Below, piece by piece: positions 8,465-16,640 of a DNA stretch of 64,000 nt. Made by a program: the position numbers and the translations under genes. The notes below the pieces were generated by a model that did not search any database, was not told the origin of the DNA, and worked only from the letters and a program-made list of their open reading frames with translations. Numbering within the stretch: position 1 is the stretch's first letter; the number at the start of each line of letters is the position of its first letter. Where the stretch lies: the NCBI GenBank assembly GCA_965219565.1, contig OZ244780.1, positions 1,178,001 through 1,242,000 on the forward strand. Direction: 5' to 3'. This DNA comes from DAOUJI01 sp965219565 (GTDB lineage Bacteria > Chloroflexota > Dehalococcoidia > Lucifugimonadales > JAGWBF01).

Positions 8465-9157
8465 TCATCCTGTTTTTCGCGCGAAAAGGACGCAGTGGTC
8501 CATGGGTTTGGGGTCGGTGAAGTACATAACTCCTCCCAGTTTCTCGCCCTCGGCCTGCACTATGCTCAATCCCTGTTGTTCAAGGACGTTAAGTAACTCA
8601 TTCTCACTGTAAAGCTGGAAGGTCCTGTCGACGCCGTAATCCTTGTCGTAGACCGTTGCGATTCCCGTTCCCACTTTGAACATCAACTGGAGAACGCCCA
8701 GTCTGTCGAGGAGTCTGGTGAAGTCCGGCAAAATGACCCCCAATACCAGCTCGGGCTCTATATGCTGGATGACCGCGTTGCACAGGATGAAGTCGAAAGA
8801 TGCGTCCTGATACGGCAGCGGCTTGCGGAGGTCCGCGACGCGAACCCTGCCCGCGATCTCCGGATGAAGCCTGCGCGCCTCAGCTATGTTTTCTTCTACC
8901 GCGTCCACCCCATAGATATCGTACCCCTTTCCCCAGTACATGAAGACGTCCCTCGCGCCTGCACCGCAGCCGGCATCCAGTCCTCGTGATCCGGGAGGGA
9001 CTAGCTCTTGCAGCCGGTCCATAAGGTCCCGGTCACTCTTGAGCCCCGGATGCGAGGCTTTGATATACACAGACTGGAGGAAACTGTGGCTAACTTCGGC
9101 GTAACGCTGCGCATTGCGCGAATAGAAAGCCTCGGAAAAGTCTGGTGTTGCATTCAT
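8465..9157 (-). CDS. Class I SAM-dependent methyltransferase
   Basis: A 230-residue methyltransferase. The SAM-binding motif I is LDAGCGAG (residues 60-67), followed by an acidic residue at the end of the second strand (YGVDAVEEN) and motif II/III-like stretches FDFILCNAVIQHI and LDRLGVLQLMFKVG. It should transfer a methyl group to a small molecule; no substrate-specific domain is visible. The ATG follows a weak AGGGAAG site. It lies 36 bases after the sulfatase and 33 bases before the phosphotransferase, all on the minus strand, so one transcript is likely. Together the three suggest modification of a sulfated or phosphorylated small molecule, which is inference. Confidence 0.85.
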   Translation of the reverse strand: MNATPDFSEAFYSRNAQRYAEVSHSFLQSVYIKASHPGLKSDRDLMDRLQELVPPGSRGLDAGCGAGARDVFMYWGKGYDIYGVDAVEENIAEARRLHPEIAGRVRVADLRKPLPYQDASFDFILCNAVIQHIEPELVLGVILPDFTRLLDRLGVLQLMFKVGTGIATVYDKDYGVDRTFQLYSENELLNVLEQQGLSIVQAEGEKLGGVMYFTDPKPMDHCVLFARKTG

Positions 9158-9193
9158 TGGTTTGGACTTCCCTTGTTGCAGTAGGGCAGCGCA

Positions 9194-10588
9194 CTAGAGG
9201 CGCAATTCCAGTCGAGGGCTCAGCAAACGCTCAGGGACTTTGGTCTCGCGCATGAACTGCACAAGTAGGCGATGGACCTCTTGGGCGTCGTCGGTGTGGG
9301 TTTCTATGACGTTTTCCAACTGACGCGGGTCTGAGGCGAGGTTGTACAACTCCGAGAACCGTTCCTGTGGGCTGTAGAGCAGGCACCACTCGCCCGAAGT
9401 CACGGTAGTGACAGGGTGGTCCGAAAGAGTCCGGAGGAGGCTGTCGACGGAATGGACCGGGTCACCGGGGTTGGCGAAGGGGATACTGCTTACCACGTAC
9501 TCCCGACCCGGAATAGAGGGATCTCGCATTCCGGGCGCCAGAGACCTGCCCTGGACGTAGGCCGGAATCTCCATCCCCATCAACTCGAGCACCGTGGGCA
9601 TAACGTCGATGGCGGAGGTAAGGCCCTTGTATACTCCCTGCACCGTTCCTGGTGTGCGAATCAGTAGCGGCAGGTGGATGAGTTCCTCGAAGAGGGGAGA
9701 GTAGGTCCACTTGGACCCAGACTCGCCATAGGCGCGTAGACTCCCGTCCGGGCGTTTGTCCGAGGTCATCTTGCCGAAGAGCCCGCCGTGCTCCCCAAAG
9801 TAGAAGCCATGGTCCGTGGTGAAGATGATTGTTGTTTTCTCCATCAAGCCCATGTTTTCCACAGCCCTCAGCAGGAACCCCAGCCACGTGTCGACCATAG
9901 TGATCTCGCCACAGTAGGTGGCGTGACCTTTGCGCAGCGTCTCTTCACCGTATCCCGGTACGTCCCGCCAGTTCCCATAGACGGGAAGCACCACCTCTCC
10001 ATCGTATCCCGGCCAATAAAGCTCCGTGTAGTAAGCTGGGGCGTCCCAAGGCTCGTGGGGGTCCCAAGTGTCGACGTAAAGAAAGAAGTCCTCCTTGTAG
10101 TGCCGCTCCAGCCACTGCATTGCCGTCATAAAGGTTCGAGGAGCGCTCCGGTCCGATTCGAACCGCCACGCCTCCCGTACGTCCAGAGCCTCGTTGTGGT
10201 AGCCGGGCTGAGGGACGAGGGACCACATGGTGTCCTGGCCTCGGTTCATGAAGAAAGATTGAAACCCTCGATCGTAGTTCATACCGTTCCGCAGATAGTA
10301 CGGGGTGTCAACCGACGCCGCCGTGTGGAAGCCGTGGTCGGCCAGTATCTCCGTTAGGGTGGTTACCCCCGGGGGCAGAGGCTCCCATCCCATGAAGGAC
10401 ATGGTCCAGCGTCCCGTGAGATGGTCTGCCCGGGTGGGCATGGTCGGAAATCCTGCGGCGTAGTGTGCGTCGAACCTAACCGATTTGGCAGCCAACGCAT
10501 CCAGTGAAGGAGTCCTGATGGTCGAATTGCCGTAAGCCCCGATGTGGTCCCGACGAAAGGTATCAGCAACTATCCAGATGACGTTCAT
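9194..10588 (-). CDS. Sulfatase / alkaline-phosphatase superfamily hydrolase with Thr at the nucleophile position
   Basis: A 464-residue cytoplasmic hydrolase of the sulfatase fold. Metal ligands are visible in IVADTFRRDHIGAYG (residues 7-20) and FTTDHGFYFGEHG. The signature that is C/S-x-P-S-R in type I sulfatases reads T-M-P-T-R here (residues 49-53), so the residue normally converted to formylglycine is Thr. That argues against a classical formylglycine sulfatase and for a phosphodiester/phosphonate-type or otherwise divergent hydrolase; Thr nucleophiles are known elsewhere in the alkaline-phosphatase superfamily. The frame opens seven codons earlier; the ATG at 10588 gives the family N-terminus. 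No signal peptide. First gene of a three-gene minus-strand run. Confidence 0.87.
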   Translation of the reverse strand: MNVIWIVADTFRRDHIGAYGNSTIRTPSLDALAAKSVRFDAHYAAGFPTMPTRADHLTGRWTMSFMGWEPLPPGVTTLTEILADHGFHTAASVDTPYYLRNGMNYDRGFQSFFMNRGQDTMWSLVPQPGYHNEALDVREAWRFESDRSAPRTFMTAMQWLERHYKEDFFLYVDTWDPHEPWDAPAYYTELYWPGYDGEVVLPVYGNWRDVPGYGEETLRKGHATYCGEITMVDTWLGFLLRAVENMGLMEKTTIIFTTDHGFYFGEHGGLFGKMTSDKRPDGSLRAYGESGSKWTYSPLFEELIHLPLLIRTPGTVQGVYKGLTSAIDVMPTVLELMGMEIPAYVQGRSLAPGMRDPSIPGREYVVSSIPFANPGDPVHSVDSLLRTLSDHPVTTVTSGEWCLLYSPQERFSELYNLASDPRQLENVIETHTDDAQEVHRLLVQFMRETKVPERLLSPRLELRL

Positions 10589-11497
10589 TTCGATCGCTCC
10601 GACGACCACTGTTCTGTAGGCGATTATTCTAACATCTTGAGGGTCGATCTATCGAGATCCGATACCTCATTGCGCATCGCAAGCGCAAAACGTCAAGGGA
10701 TATACAGACGGACGCCAATGTGGCGGATTCTTGTCTGACGGGGCTGGCGGACAACCGAAGTAACGGCAATCGTCCCCGGAGACGGTGAATCGCGTCCAGA
10801 AGTTCAATGAGAGTGATGCATCGCGAGAACGCCACCACCAACTCGAAGACTGTACGCAGTACAGTCCCCTTAGGCCATCACCTCCGGGCTTCAGGGGCAG
10901 TATTCGTGACTCCCCGACCGTTGCGGTCATTGTTCTACGGGCCGAGTTCAAGACCGAGGAGTCGGCGAAGCCAAAGCCCACTTCTGCGTCACTGTTCGAG
11001 TCGACAGCAGCTAACACTAGCAACAGGGGTAGCTGTTACGGTGCGTTGTGGAAGGTCGATGATGTAGGGAGCGACTGATGCTCGGAGCAGAAGATGGTAA
11101 CTTCTGCTATGTGGCGGCCTCAAGTCTGTTGACCACGACGCACATAATATTGTTTGATTTCGCCTCGTATATCATCTGCGTGTTGTCGCCGGACACGCCG
11201 TCTCCTATCTTTAAGCGCCTAACCACTCTCAGACAACTTTATTCTGAGGCGCCGCTCTGCGTTGACCGAAGGGTTGGATCGTTCTACAATCTTGGCAGAT
11301 TCCCAGAGGGCGCCTTGGAAAGCCCGTTTCGGTAAGCGGGAACCGTCGGCGGCAGAGATATCCCAATTGCGGTCCCTGCGTGCGCAGATTTAGGCCGAGC
11401 AGCCTGAACTCTCTTCCCTGTAGACGCTGGCTGCGCCGTCCTAATCATAACTTACCGCATCACGCCGAGAGCTGGGTAACTGGCAGAGGAGGATTCG
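10589..11497. other. Long non-coding stretch
   Basis: About 900 bases between the sulfatase start and thiolase-like gene A, which diverge. It should hold promoters for both. I see the second copy of the 35-bp repeat (10842-10876) and the ribosome binding site of gene A (GAGGAGG just before 11498). The several short frames here have no recognisable motif. Confidence 0.5.
10842..10876 (+). repeat. Imperfect 35-bp repeat, copy 2
   Basis: Matches 7201-7235 at 28 of 35 positions. The core here is GTAC-GCA-GTAC, the exact reverse complement of the copy 1 core, while the flanking AGTCCCCT is in the same orientation in both copies. Confidence 0.5.
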
Positions 11498-12733
11498 ATG
11501 CTGGCTACAACGAGGGAAAAGGAATTCCGCGACAAGATGGCCATCGCCGGCGTCGGCTACAGCCGAAGCCCCGGCGTGCCGGGAGGATTCACGCGCAGGT
11601 CCGGCGTCAGCGTACAGACTCTTGCCGTACGGGCCGCGGTGGACGCCTGCAACGATGCCGGCCTGGACCCAAAGGAGCTGGACGGCGCCGTGTGTTACGG
11701 GCTTCAGGACACTGTATGGCCCAGGAACCTGCTGACCGCTCTTGGCGTCAAAACCATCAACTGGGACTGCAATTTGCAGGGCGGGGGCAACTGCTCCACA
11801 CTGTGCTATACGATGGCAGTCCAGGCGGTTCACCACGGCATCTGCAACTACGTTCTGGCTTACCGGGGCATGAACGGACGCACTGGCGTACGCATGGGCC
11901 AGTATGGCGGGTGGTCCTCCAACGTCGGATCGGCCCAGAGAGTGGGGGATCAGTGGCAGTTCATATCCATATACGGTATGGCCGGAGCCCCACACCAGTT
12001 CGCGCTGAACGCTCGGCGCTGGATGGACTTGTACGGCGTCACCAGCGAGGACCTGGCCAGATACTGCGTCCACGCCCGCTCCAACGCCGTCAAGAACCCA
12101 CGGGCCATCATGCGCGACCCCATCACAGTAGAAGACCATCAGAGCTCCCGCATGATTGTGGACCCCTACCACATCCTGGACTGCTGCCTGGAAACCGACG
12201 TCGCCGGGGCGGTGATAATCACCACCGCCGAGCGGGCCAGGGACCTGAAGAAGCGTCCTGTGCTGGTCTCCGCAGCCATCAAAAATGAAGCGCCCAAGAC
12301 CGACATCATAGACACGGGCTACCCAGGGATGATGCCCAGGTTGCTGGACGCCGCCGGTGTGGAGCTGAAGGACATAGACATCTATGAACCCTATGACAAC
12401 TTCTCGGACACACCAATACGTGCCCTGGAAGAGATGGGTTACTGCAAGAGGGGAGAAGGAAAAGACTTCATCAGGGACGGGCGCATAAGCCTGGACGGGG
12501 AGCTTCCCATGACCACCCACGGCGGTCTGATGAATGAGGGCTATGTCCACGGCTTCAACAGCGGCATGGAGGCTGTCCAACAGCTCCGTGGCGACGCCGA
12601 AGACCTGTGCCCCAACTGGCGTGAGGGCGAGCACACTTACGACCGGACCATCTGCCGCCAGGTGAGAGACCCACAGATCGCTCTGTTCAACTCCGAAGGC
12701 GGTGTCGGCGGCGTCATCCTTAAGAGGGGTTAG
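11498..12733 (+). CDS. Thiolase-like protein A (Ltp/SCP-x type, nondecarboxylating)
   Basis: A 411-residue thiolase-superfamily protein of the lipid-transfer/DitF type. It acts on acyl-CoA thioesters, either as a thiolase or, as in steroid side-chain degradation, as a retro-aldolase with a DUF35 partner. The N-terminal half has LAVRAAVDACNDAGLDPKEL and GGGNCSTLCY with Cys99 near the thiolase nucleophile position. The C-terminal half has EPYDNFSDTPIRALEEMGYC and MTTHGGLMNEGYVHGF, typical of this branch. The C-terminal Cys-x-Gly of true thiolases is not seen. Strong GAGGAGG before the ATG. It is a close paralog of genes B and C on the opposite strand, but has no DUF35 gene beside it, so it may share the single DUF35 protein. 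Confidence 0.88.
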   Translation: MLATTREKEFRDKMAIAGVGYSRSPGVPGGFTRRSGVSVQTLAVRAAVDACNDAGLDPKELDGAVCYGLQDTVWPRNLLTALGVKTINWDCNLQGGGNCSTLCYTMAVQAVHHGICNYVLAYRGMNGRTGVRMGQYGGWSSNVGSAQRVGDQWQFISIYGMAGAPHQFALNARRWMDLYGVTSEDLARYCVHARSNAVKNPRAIMRDPITVEDHQSSRMIVDPYHILDCCLETDVAGAVIITTAERARDLKKRPVLVSAAIKNEAPKTDIIDTGYPGMMPRLLDAAGVELKDIDIYEPYDNFSDTPIRALEEMGYCKRGEGKDFIRDGRISLDGELPMTTHGGLMNEGYVHGFNSGMEAVQQLRGDAEDLCPNWREGEHTYDRTICRQVRDPQIALFNSEGGVGGVILKRG

Positions 12734-12796
12734 TCCTATCCATCCGCCGACCGCCGGTTCCTGCCCACAGTCCGGGCACCGAAACGCAACCCTACT

Positions 12797-12940
12797 GAGG
12801 CTGTCTCAAAATAGCCTCTGTTTCAGAGGTGAGGCCCTTCGATAAGCTCAGGGCGAACGGTTTTAGGTACACTATCCGTTCGTGGTGAGCCTGTCGAACG
12901 ACCACCTTGCTGGTTCGTTTGGACTTCTGAGATAGGCCCT
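12797..12940. repeat. Palindromic REP/MITE-like element
   Basis: Between the convergent thiolase-like genes A and B. An outer imperfect inverted repeat (near 12800-12812 and 12927-12939, about 10 of 13 matching) encloses a strong inner palindrome. The inner left arm 12835-12860 (CCTTCGATAAGCTCAGGGCG then AACGG) pairs with 12876-12900. A short hairpin CCTCTG-TTT-CAGAGG lies at 12814-12829. Arms of the TTCGA-AGCTCA-CGAACGG kind are, as I recall, a common dispersed repeat in environmental bacterial genomes. It may also act as a bidirectional terminator here. No coding capacity. Confidence 0.65.
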
Positions 12941-13100
12941 ACCGGGACGCCGTCAAGAATCACGATTTAAGGGTCCCTAAGCGCACAGACTGCCCATAAA
13001 TGAGACAGTGGACCAACTCACACCTGCACCCGGGGCTCCGGCGAGACGCGGCAGCGCCTAGCTGGCCTGACCCCGCGCCGCCACCAAGGGCTGTTCCAAG

Positions 13101-14339
13101 CTACCGGTCCCTCGTGAAGATAACGCCCCCGCCTCCACCCTCAGCCGTGAACAGGGCCGTCTGGGGATCGCGAACCTGACGACATATTGTGCGGTCGTAG
13201 GTGTGCTCACCTTCACGCCAGTTGGGGCACAGGTCCTCAGCGTCGCCCCGAAGCTGCTGCACTGCCTCCATTGCATTGTTGAAGCCGTGGACATAACCTT
13301 CGTTCATCAAACCGCCGTGGGTGGTTATGGGCAACTCCCCGTCCAGGCTTATGCGACCGCCCAGAATGAAGTCCTTCCCCTCACCCCTCTTGCAGTAACC
13401 GATCTCCTCCAGCGCCCGGATGGGGGTGTCCGAGAAGTTGTCGTAGGGCTCGTAGACGTCTATGTCCTTCAGCTCAATCCCTGCCGCGTCCAACAGTCTG
13501 GGCATCATCTGCGGGAAACCCGTGTCTATGATGTCCTCCTTGGGCGCCATGCTCTTGATGGCTGCTGAGACCAGCACTGGCCGTTTCTTCAGGTCCCTGG
13601 CCCGCTCGGCGGTGGTGATTATGACCGCCCCGGCTACGTCGGTTTCCAGGCAGCAGTCCAGGATGTGATAGGGGTCCACTATCATGCGGGAGTTCTGATG
13701 GTCCTCTACGGTGATTGGGTCTCGCATCACGGCCCGGGGGTTCTTGGCGGCGTTGGAGCGGGCGTGGACACAATAGTTGGCCAGGTCCTCGCTGGTGACG
13801 CCGTACAGGTCCATCCAGCGGCGAGCGTTCATCGCGAACTGGTGTGGGGCCCCGGCCATCCCGTAAGGGGAGATGAACTGCCTTGGACCGCTGACCCTCT
13901 GGGCTGACCCGACATTGGAGGACCACCCGCCCCACTGGCCCATGCGCGGCCCTGTGCGCCCGTTCATGCCCCGGTAGGCCAGGACGTAGTTGCAGATGCC
14001 GTGGTAAACAGCCTGGACCGCCATAATGTAGCATATGGAGGATGCAGTGCCTCCACCCTCCAGGTTGCACTCCCAGTTGATGGTTTTGACGCCCAAGGCG
14101 GTCAGCAGTGTACGGGGCCATACAGTGTCCTGAAGCCCGTAACACACGGCGCCGTCCAATTCCTTTGGGTCGAGGCCCGCATCGTTGCAGGCGTCCACCG
14201 CGGCCCGTACGGCAAGAGTCTGTACGCTGACGCCAGACCTGCGGGTGAAGCCTCCCGGAACGCCGGGGCTTCGGCTGTAGCCGATGCCGGCGATGGCGGT
14301 CTTGTTCCGGAATTCCTTTTCCCTCGTTGTCGCCAGCAT
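13101..14339 (-). CDS. Thiolase-like protein B (Ltp/SCP-x type), Cys99 replaced by Ala
   Basis: A 412-residue paralog of gene A, so similar at both protein and DNA level that the two form a long inverted duplication around 12734-13100. All large motifs are shared, including EPYDNFSDTPIRALEEIGYC and THGGLMNEGYVHGFNNAMEA. The striking change is GGGTASSICY in place of GGGNCSTLCY: the cysteine at position 99 shared by A and C is Ala here. B may therefore be a non-thiolytic (aldolase-like or structural) subunit. The ATG at 14339 has GGGGAGGA upstream, as in gene A. It is the third gene of a minus-strand run after gene C and the DUF35 gene. Its C-terminal residues differ from A and C. Confidence 0.87.
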   Translation of the reverse strand: MLATTREKEFRNKTAIAGIGYSRSPGVPGGFTRRSGVSVQTLAVRAAVDACNDAGLDPKELDGAVCYGLQDTVWPRTLLTALGVKTINWECNLEGGGTASSICYIMAVQAVYHGICNYVLAYRGMNGRTGPRMGQWGGWSSNVGSAQRVSGPRQFISPYGMAGAPHQFAMNARRWMDLYGVTSEDLANYCVHARSNAAKNPRAVMRDPITVEDHQNSRMIVDPYHILDCCLETDVAGAVIITTAERARDLKKRPVLVSAAIKSMAPKEDIIDTGFPQMMPRLLDAAGIELKDIDVYEPYDNFSDTPIRALEEIGYCKRGEGKDFILGGRISLDGELPITTHGGLMNEGYVHGFNNAMEAVQQLRGDAEDLCPNWREGEHTYDRTICRQVRDPQTALFTAEGGGGGVIFTRDR

Positions 14340-14414
14340 CGAATCCTCCCCTGACAATCCCACAACCCTAGGTGTGATGAGGCAAGTTTCGGTCAGGCCG
14401 GCAAGTCGGCCCGG

Positions 14415-14837
14415 TTATTCGCTGCGGCGTCTCCAGCGGGGAATGGTGTCCTCAGGAGTCACGTCGTCGAAAACGATCTCCATGGGAATCCCCACCTTTA
14501 GCTCGGAGTCGTCCATTTCCACGGCGTTGCCCATTATCTGGACGTGGGGGGCCTCTTCCAGAGCAACTTGTATCACGTTGAAGGGGGTCAATTCCCTCCA
14601 CTGGGGCAAGACCGCCTGGTGAATTATCACGTAGGTGTAAAGAGTGCCACGCCCGCTCATCTTCACCCATTCGACGTTCTCGCCGTAGCACTGGTTGCAG
14701 GTGAGTTGGGGCGGCCATCTCATTAGCCCGCAGTCGGAGCACTTAGGGACCCTTAGCTCGTGATTCTTGATGGCGTCCCAGTAGGGCTGGGTGTCTGTGT
14801 CGGGATGGGGGAGCAGGAACTGGTAATCGGTGGTCAT
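14415..14837 (-). CDS. DUF35 / Zn-ribbon OB-fold acyl-CoA-associated protein
   Basis: A 140-residue DUF35 protein: an N-terminal helix, a rubredoxin-like zinc ribbon with CSDC (C33, C36) and CNQC (C47, C50), then an OB-fold (GRGTLYTYVIIHQ onward). DUF35 proteins are obligate partners of Ltp-type thiolase-superfamily enzymes; in the Ltp2-ChsH2 complex the DUF35 domain is needed for aldolase activity. Here it starts two bases after the stop of gene C (TAG at 14840-14842, ATG at 14835-14837), so it is translationally coupled to C, and gene B follows 75 bases later. A complex of C with DUF35, or of B and C with DUF35, is the simplest reading. The frame opens 28 codons earlier, inside gene C; the ATG at 14837 is preferred. 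Confidence 0.9.
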   Translation of the reverse strand: MTTDYQFLLPHPDTDTQPYWDAIKNHELRVPKCSDCGLMRWPPQLTCNQCYGENVEWVKMSGRGTLYTYVIIHQAVLPQWRELTPFNVIQVALEEAPHVQIMGNAVEMDDSELKVGIPMEIVFDDVTPEDTIPRWRRRSE

Positions 14838-14839
14838 GA

Positions 14840-16072
14840 CTAACCCCTCTTGAAGATGATGCCGCCGCCTCCGCTGACGGCTGTGAACAGGGCGGTCTGA
14901 GGGTCTCGCACCTGGCGGCAAATGGTGCGGTCGTAGGTGTGTTCGCCCTCACGCCAGTGGGGGCACAGGTCTTCGGCGTCCCCACGAAGCTGCTGGATCG
15001 CCTCCATGCCGTTGTTGAAGCCGTGGACGTAGCCCTCGTTCATCAACCCACCGTGGGTGGTCATGGGAAGCTCCCCGTCCAGGCTTATGCGCCCGCCCCG
15101 GATGAAGTCCTTGCCCTCGCCCCTCTTGCAGTAGCCAATCTCCTCCACGGCCCGCAGAGGGGAGTCGGAGAAGTTGTCGTAGGGCTCATAGATGTCTATA
15201 TCCTTCAACTCCATGCCGGCGGCGTCCAGAAGCCTGGGCATCAACTGAGGGAAACCGGTGTCTATGAGGTCGTTTCTGGGCGTCTGGCTGCTGATGGCTG
15301 CTGAGACCAGCACCGGCCGTTTCTTGAGGTCCTTGGCCCGCTCTGCGGTGGTGATGATTACGGCCCCTGCAACGTCCGTCTCCAGACAGCAGTCCAGGAT
15401 GTGGTAGGGGTCCACGATCATGCGGGAGTTCTGGTGGTCCTCTAATGTGATGGGGTCGCGCATGACGGCCCTGGGGTTCTTGACGGCGTTGGAGCGGGCA
15501 TGGACGCAATACCTGCCCAGGTCCTCGCTGGTGACGCCGTAGAGGTCCATCCAGCGTCGAGCTTCCAGGGCGAACTGATGTGGGGCTCCGGCCATCCCGT
15601 ATATGGATAAGAACTGCCAGCGGTCAGACGCCGGGGGCGCCCCGGCATTGGACGACCACCCGCCCCACTGTCCCATGCGCGGTCCCGTGCGTCCGTTCAT
15701 GCCCCGGTAGGCCAGCACGTAGTTGCAGATTCCGTGATGGACCGCCTGGGCTGCATTTAGGTAGCAGGCTGTGGAGCAGTTGCCGCCGCCCTCTATGAGA
15801 CAGTCCCAGTTGATGTTCTTGACGCTCAGAGCAGTCAGCAGGGCCCTGGGCCATACTGTGTCCTGGAGTCCATAGCAGACAGCCCCGTCCAGTTCCCTTG
15901 GGTCAAGGCCGGCGTCGTTGCAGGCGTCCAAGGCGGCCCTGACGGCCAGGGTCTGCACAGTCATGCCGGACCTACGGGTGAAACCTCCCGGCACGCCGGG
16001 GCTTCGGCTGTAGCCGACACCGGCGACAGCGATTTGGTCTCGAAATTCCTTCTCGGTAGTTGTCGCGAACAT
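14840..16072 (-). CDS. Thiolase-like protein C (Ltp/SCP-x type)
   Basis: A 410-residue paralog of A and B. It retains Cys99 (GGGNCSTACY) and the C-terminal signatures EPYDNFSDSPLRAVEEIGYC and THGGLMNEGYVHGF. Start choice: AAGGAGG lies four bases before the ATG at 16072; an ATG five codons further upstream lacks this spacing. First gene of a minus-strand run C - DUF35 - B. It is likely to act on an acyl-CoA intermediate in the cytoplasm. A three-paralog set with only one DUF35 protein suggests alternative partners for one scaffold, which is inference. Substrate unknown. Confidence 0.88.
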   Translation of the reverse strand: MFATTTEKEFRDQIAVAGVGYSRSPGVPGGFTRRSGMTVQTLAVRAALDACNDAGLDPRELDGAVCYGLQDTVWPRALLTALSVKNINWDCLIEGGGNCSTACYLNAAQAVHHGICNYVLAYRGMNGRTGPRMGQWGGWSSNAGAPPASDRWQFLSIYGMAGAPHQFALEARRWMDLYGVTSEDLGRYCVHARSNAVKNPRAVMRDPITLEDHQNSRMIVDPYHILDCCLETDVAGAVIITTAERAKDLKKRPVLVSAAISSQTPRNDLIDTGFPQLMPRLLDAAGMELKDIDIYEPYDNFSDSPLRAVEEIGYCKRGEGKDFIRGGRISLDGELPMTTHGGLMNEGYVHGFNNGMEAIQQLRGDAEDLCPHWREGEHTYDRTICRQVRDPQTALFTAVSGGGGIIFKRG

Positions 16073-16530
16073 AGGCCTCCTTTTCACTGGCCGCCGGAGA
16101 TGTCCATCGGCATTATGATATCCAGAGGACGACGATCAGTTCCTTTCGGAAGCGCGGACAAATGCCTATTGGGCATCATACGTGGGCCGGTTAGAGGTTC
16201 CGGGAGCCCAGTCAGGAACGGTATGATTGGTCTGGAGGGCGCTAGGAACCTTCTTGGGTTAGCCACGACTTTAGCAGTCCGGCATTGCGCAAGTCAACAT
16301 AGGGCGTTATCCAGATACGCACGGCGCCGAAAGGCTTCGGCCAAGTCAGACTATGGCTGGCTGTTGTCTGAAGGCCGTCCTACACAATCGTCACGAGAAC
16401 CAGGGGCAGCCTGCCTCACACACCTCCTTCAGGTTATGGCAACCGTACCGACTCGCGCCGTCCTTACGCAACATATCTCCTAAAACCGCTACCTATTCGG
16501 TAATAATATTTTATAGGTCAATCTGATTTA
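16073..16530. other. Intergenic region upstream of the ABC binding protein
   Basis: About 460 bases between divergent genes. No gene supported on either strand. The AT-rich end leads into the promoter at 16531-16559. Confidence 0.5.
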
Positions 16531-16559
16531 TTGACAATAGAGCTCTTTCTTGATATTAA
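16531..16559 (+). promoter_or_regulatory. Sigma-70-type promoter for the ABC binding protein
   Basis: A perfect -35 box TTGACA (16531-16536), 17 bases, then TATTAA (16554-16559) as -10. It lies in an AT-rich patch about 80 bases before the start codon. Confidence 0.7.
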
Positions 16560-16640
16560 ACAGTGAGAATCGGTGAATCCCACGTTGGGATAATAATCCG
16601 TTGGTTGAGCGCCTGACCTAAGCGCCATAGGAGAGTAGAA

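Noticed and set aside
11441..12634. A 397-codon minus-strand frame across thiolase-like gene A
   Set aside because: Shadow of the conserved gene on the plus strand; the other thiolase-like genes show similar antisense frames.
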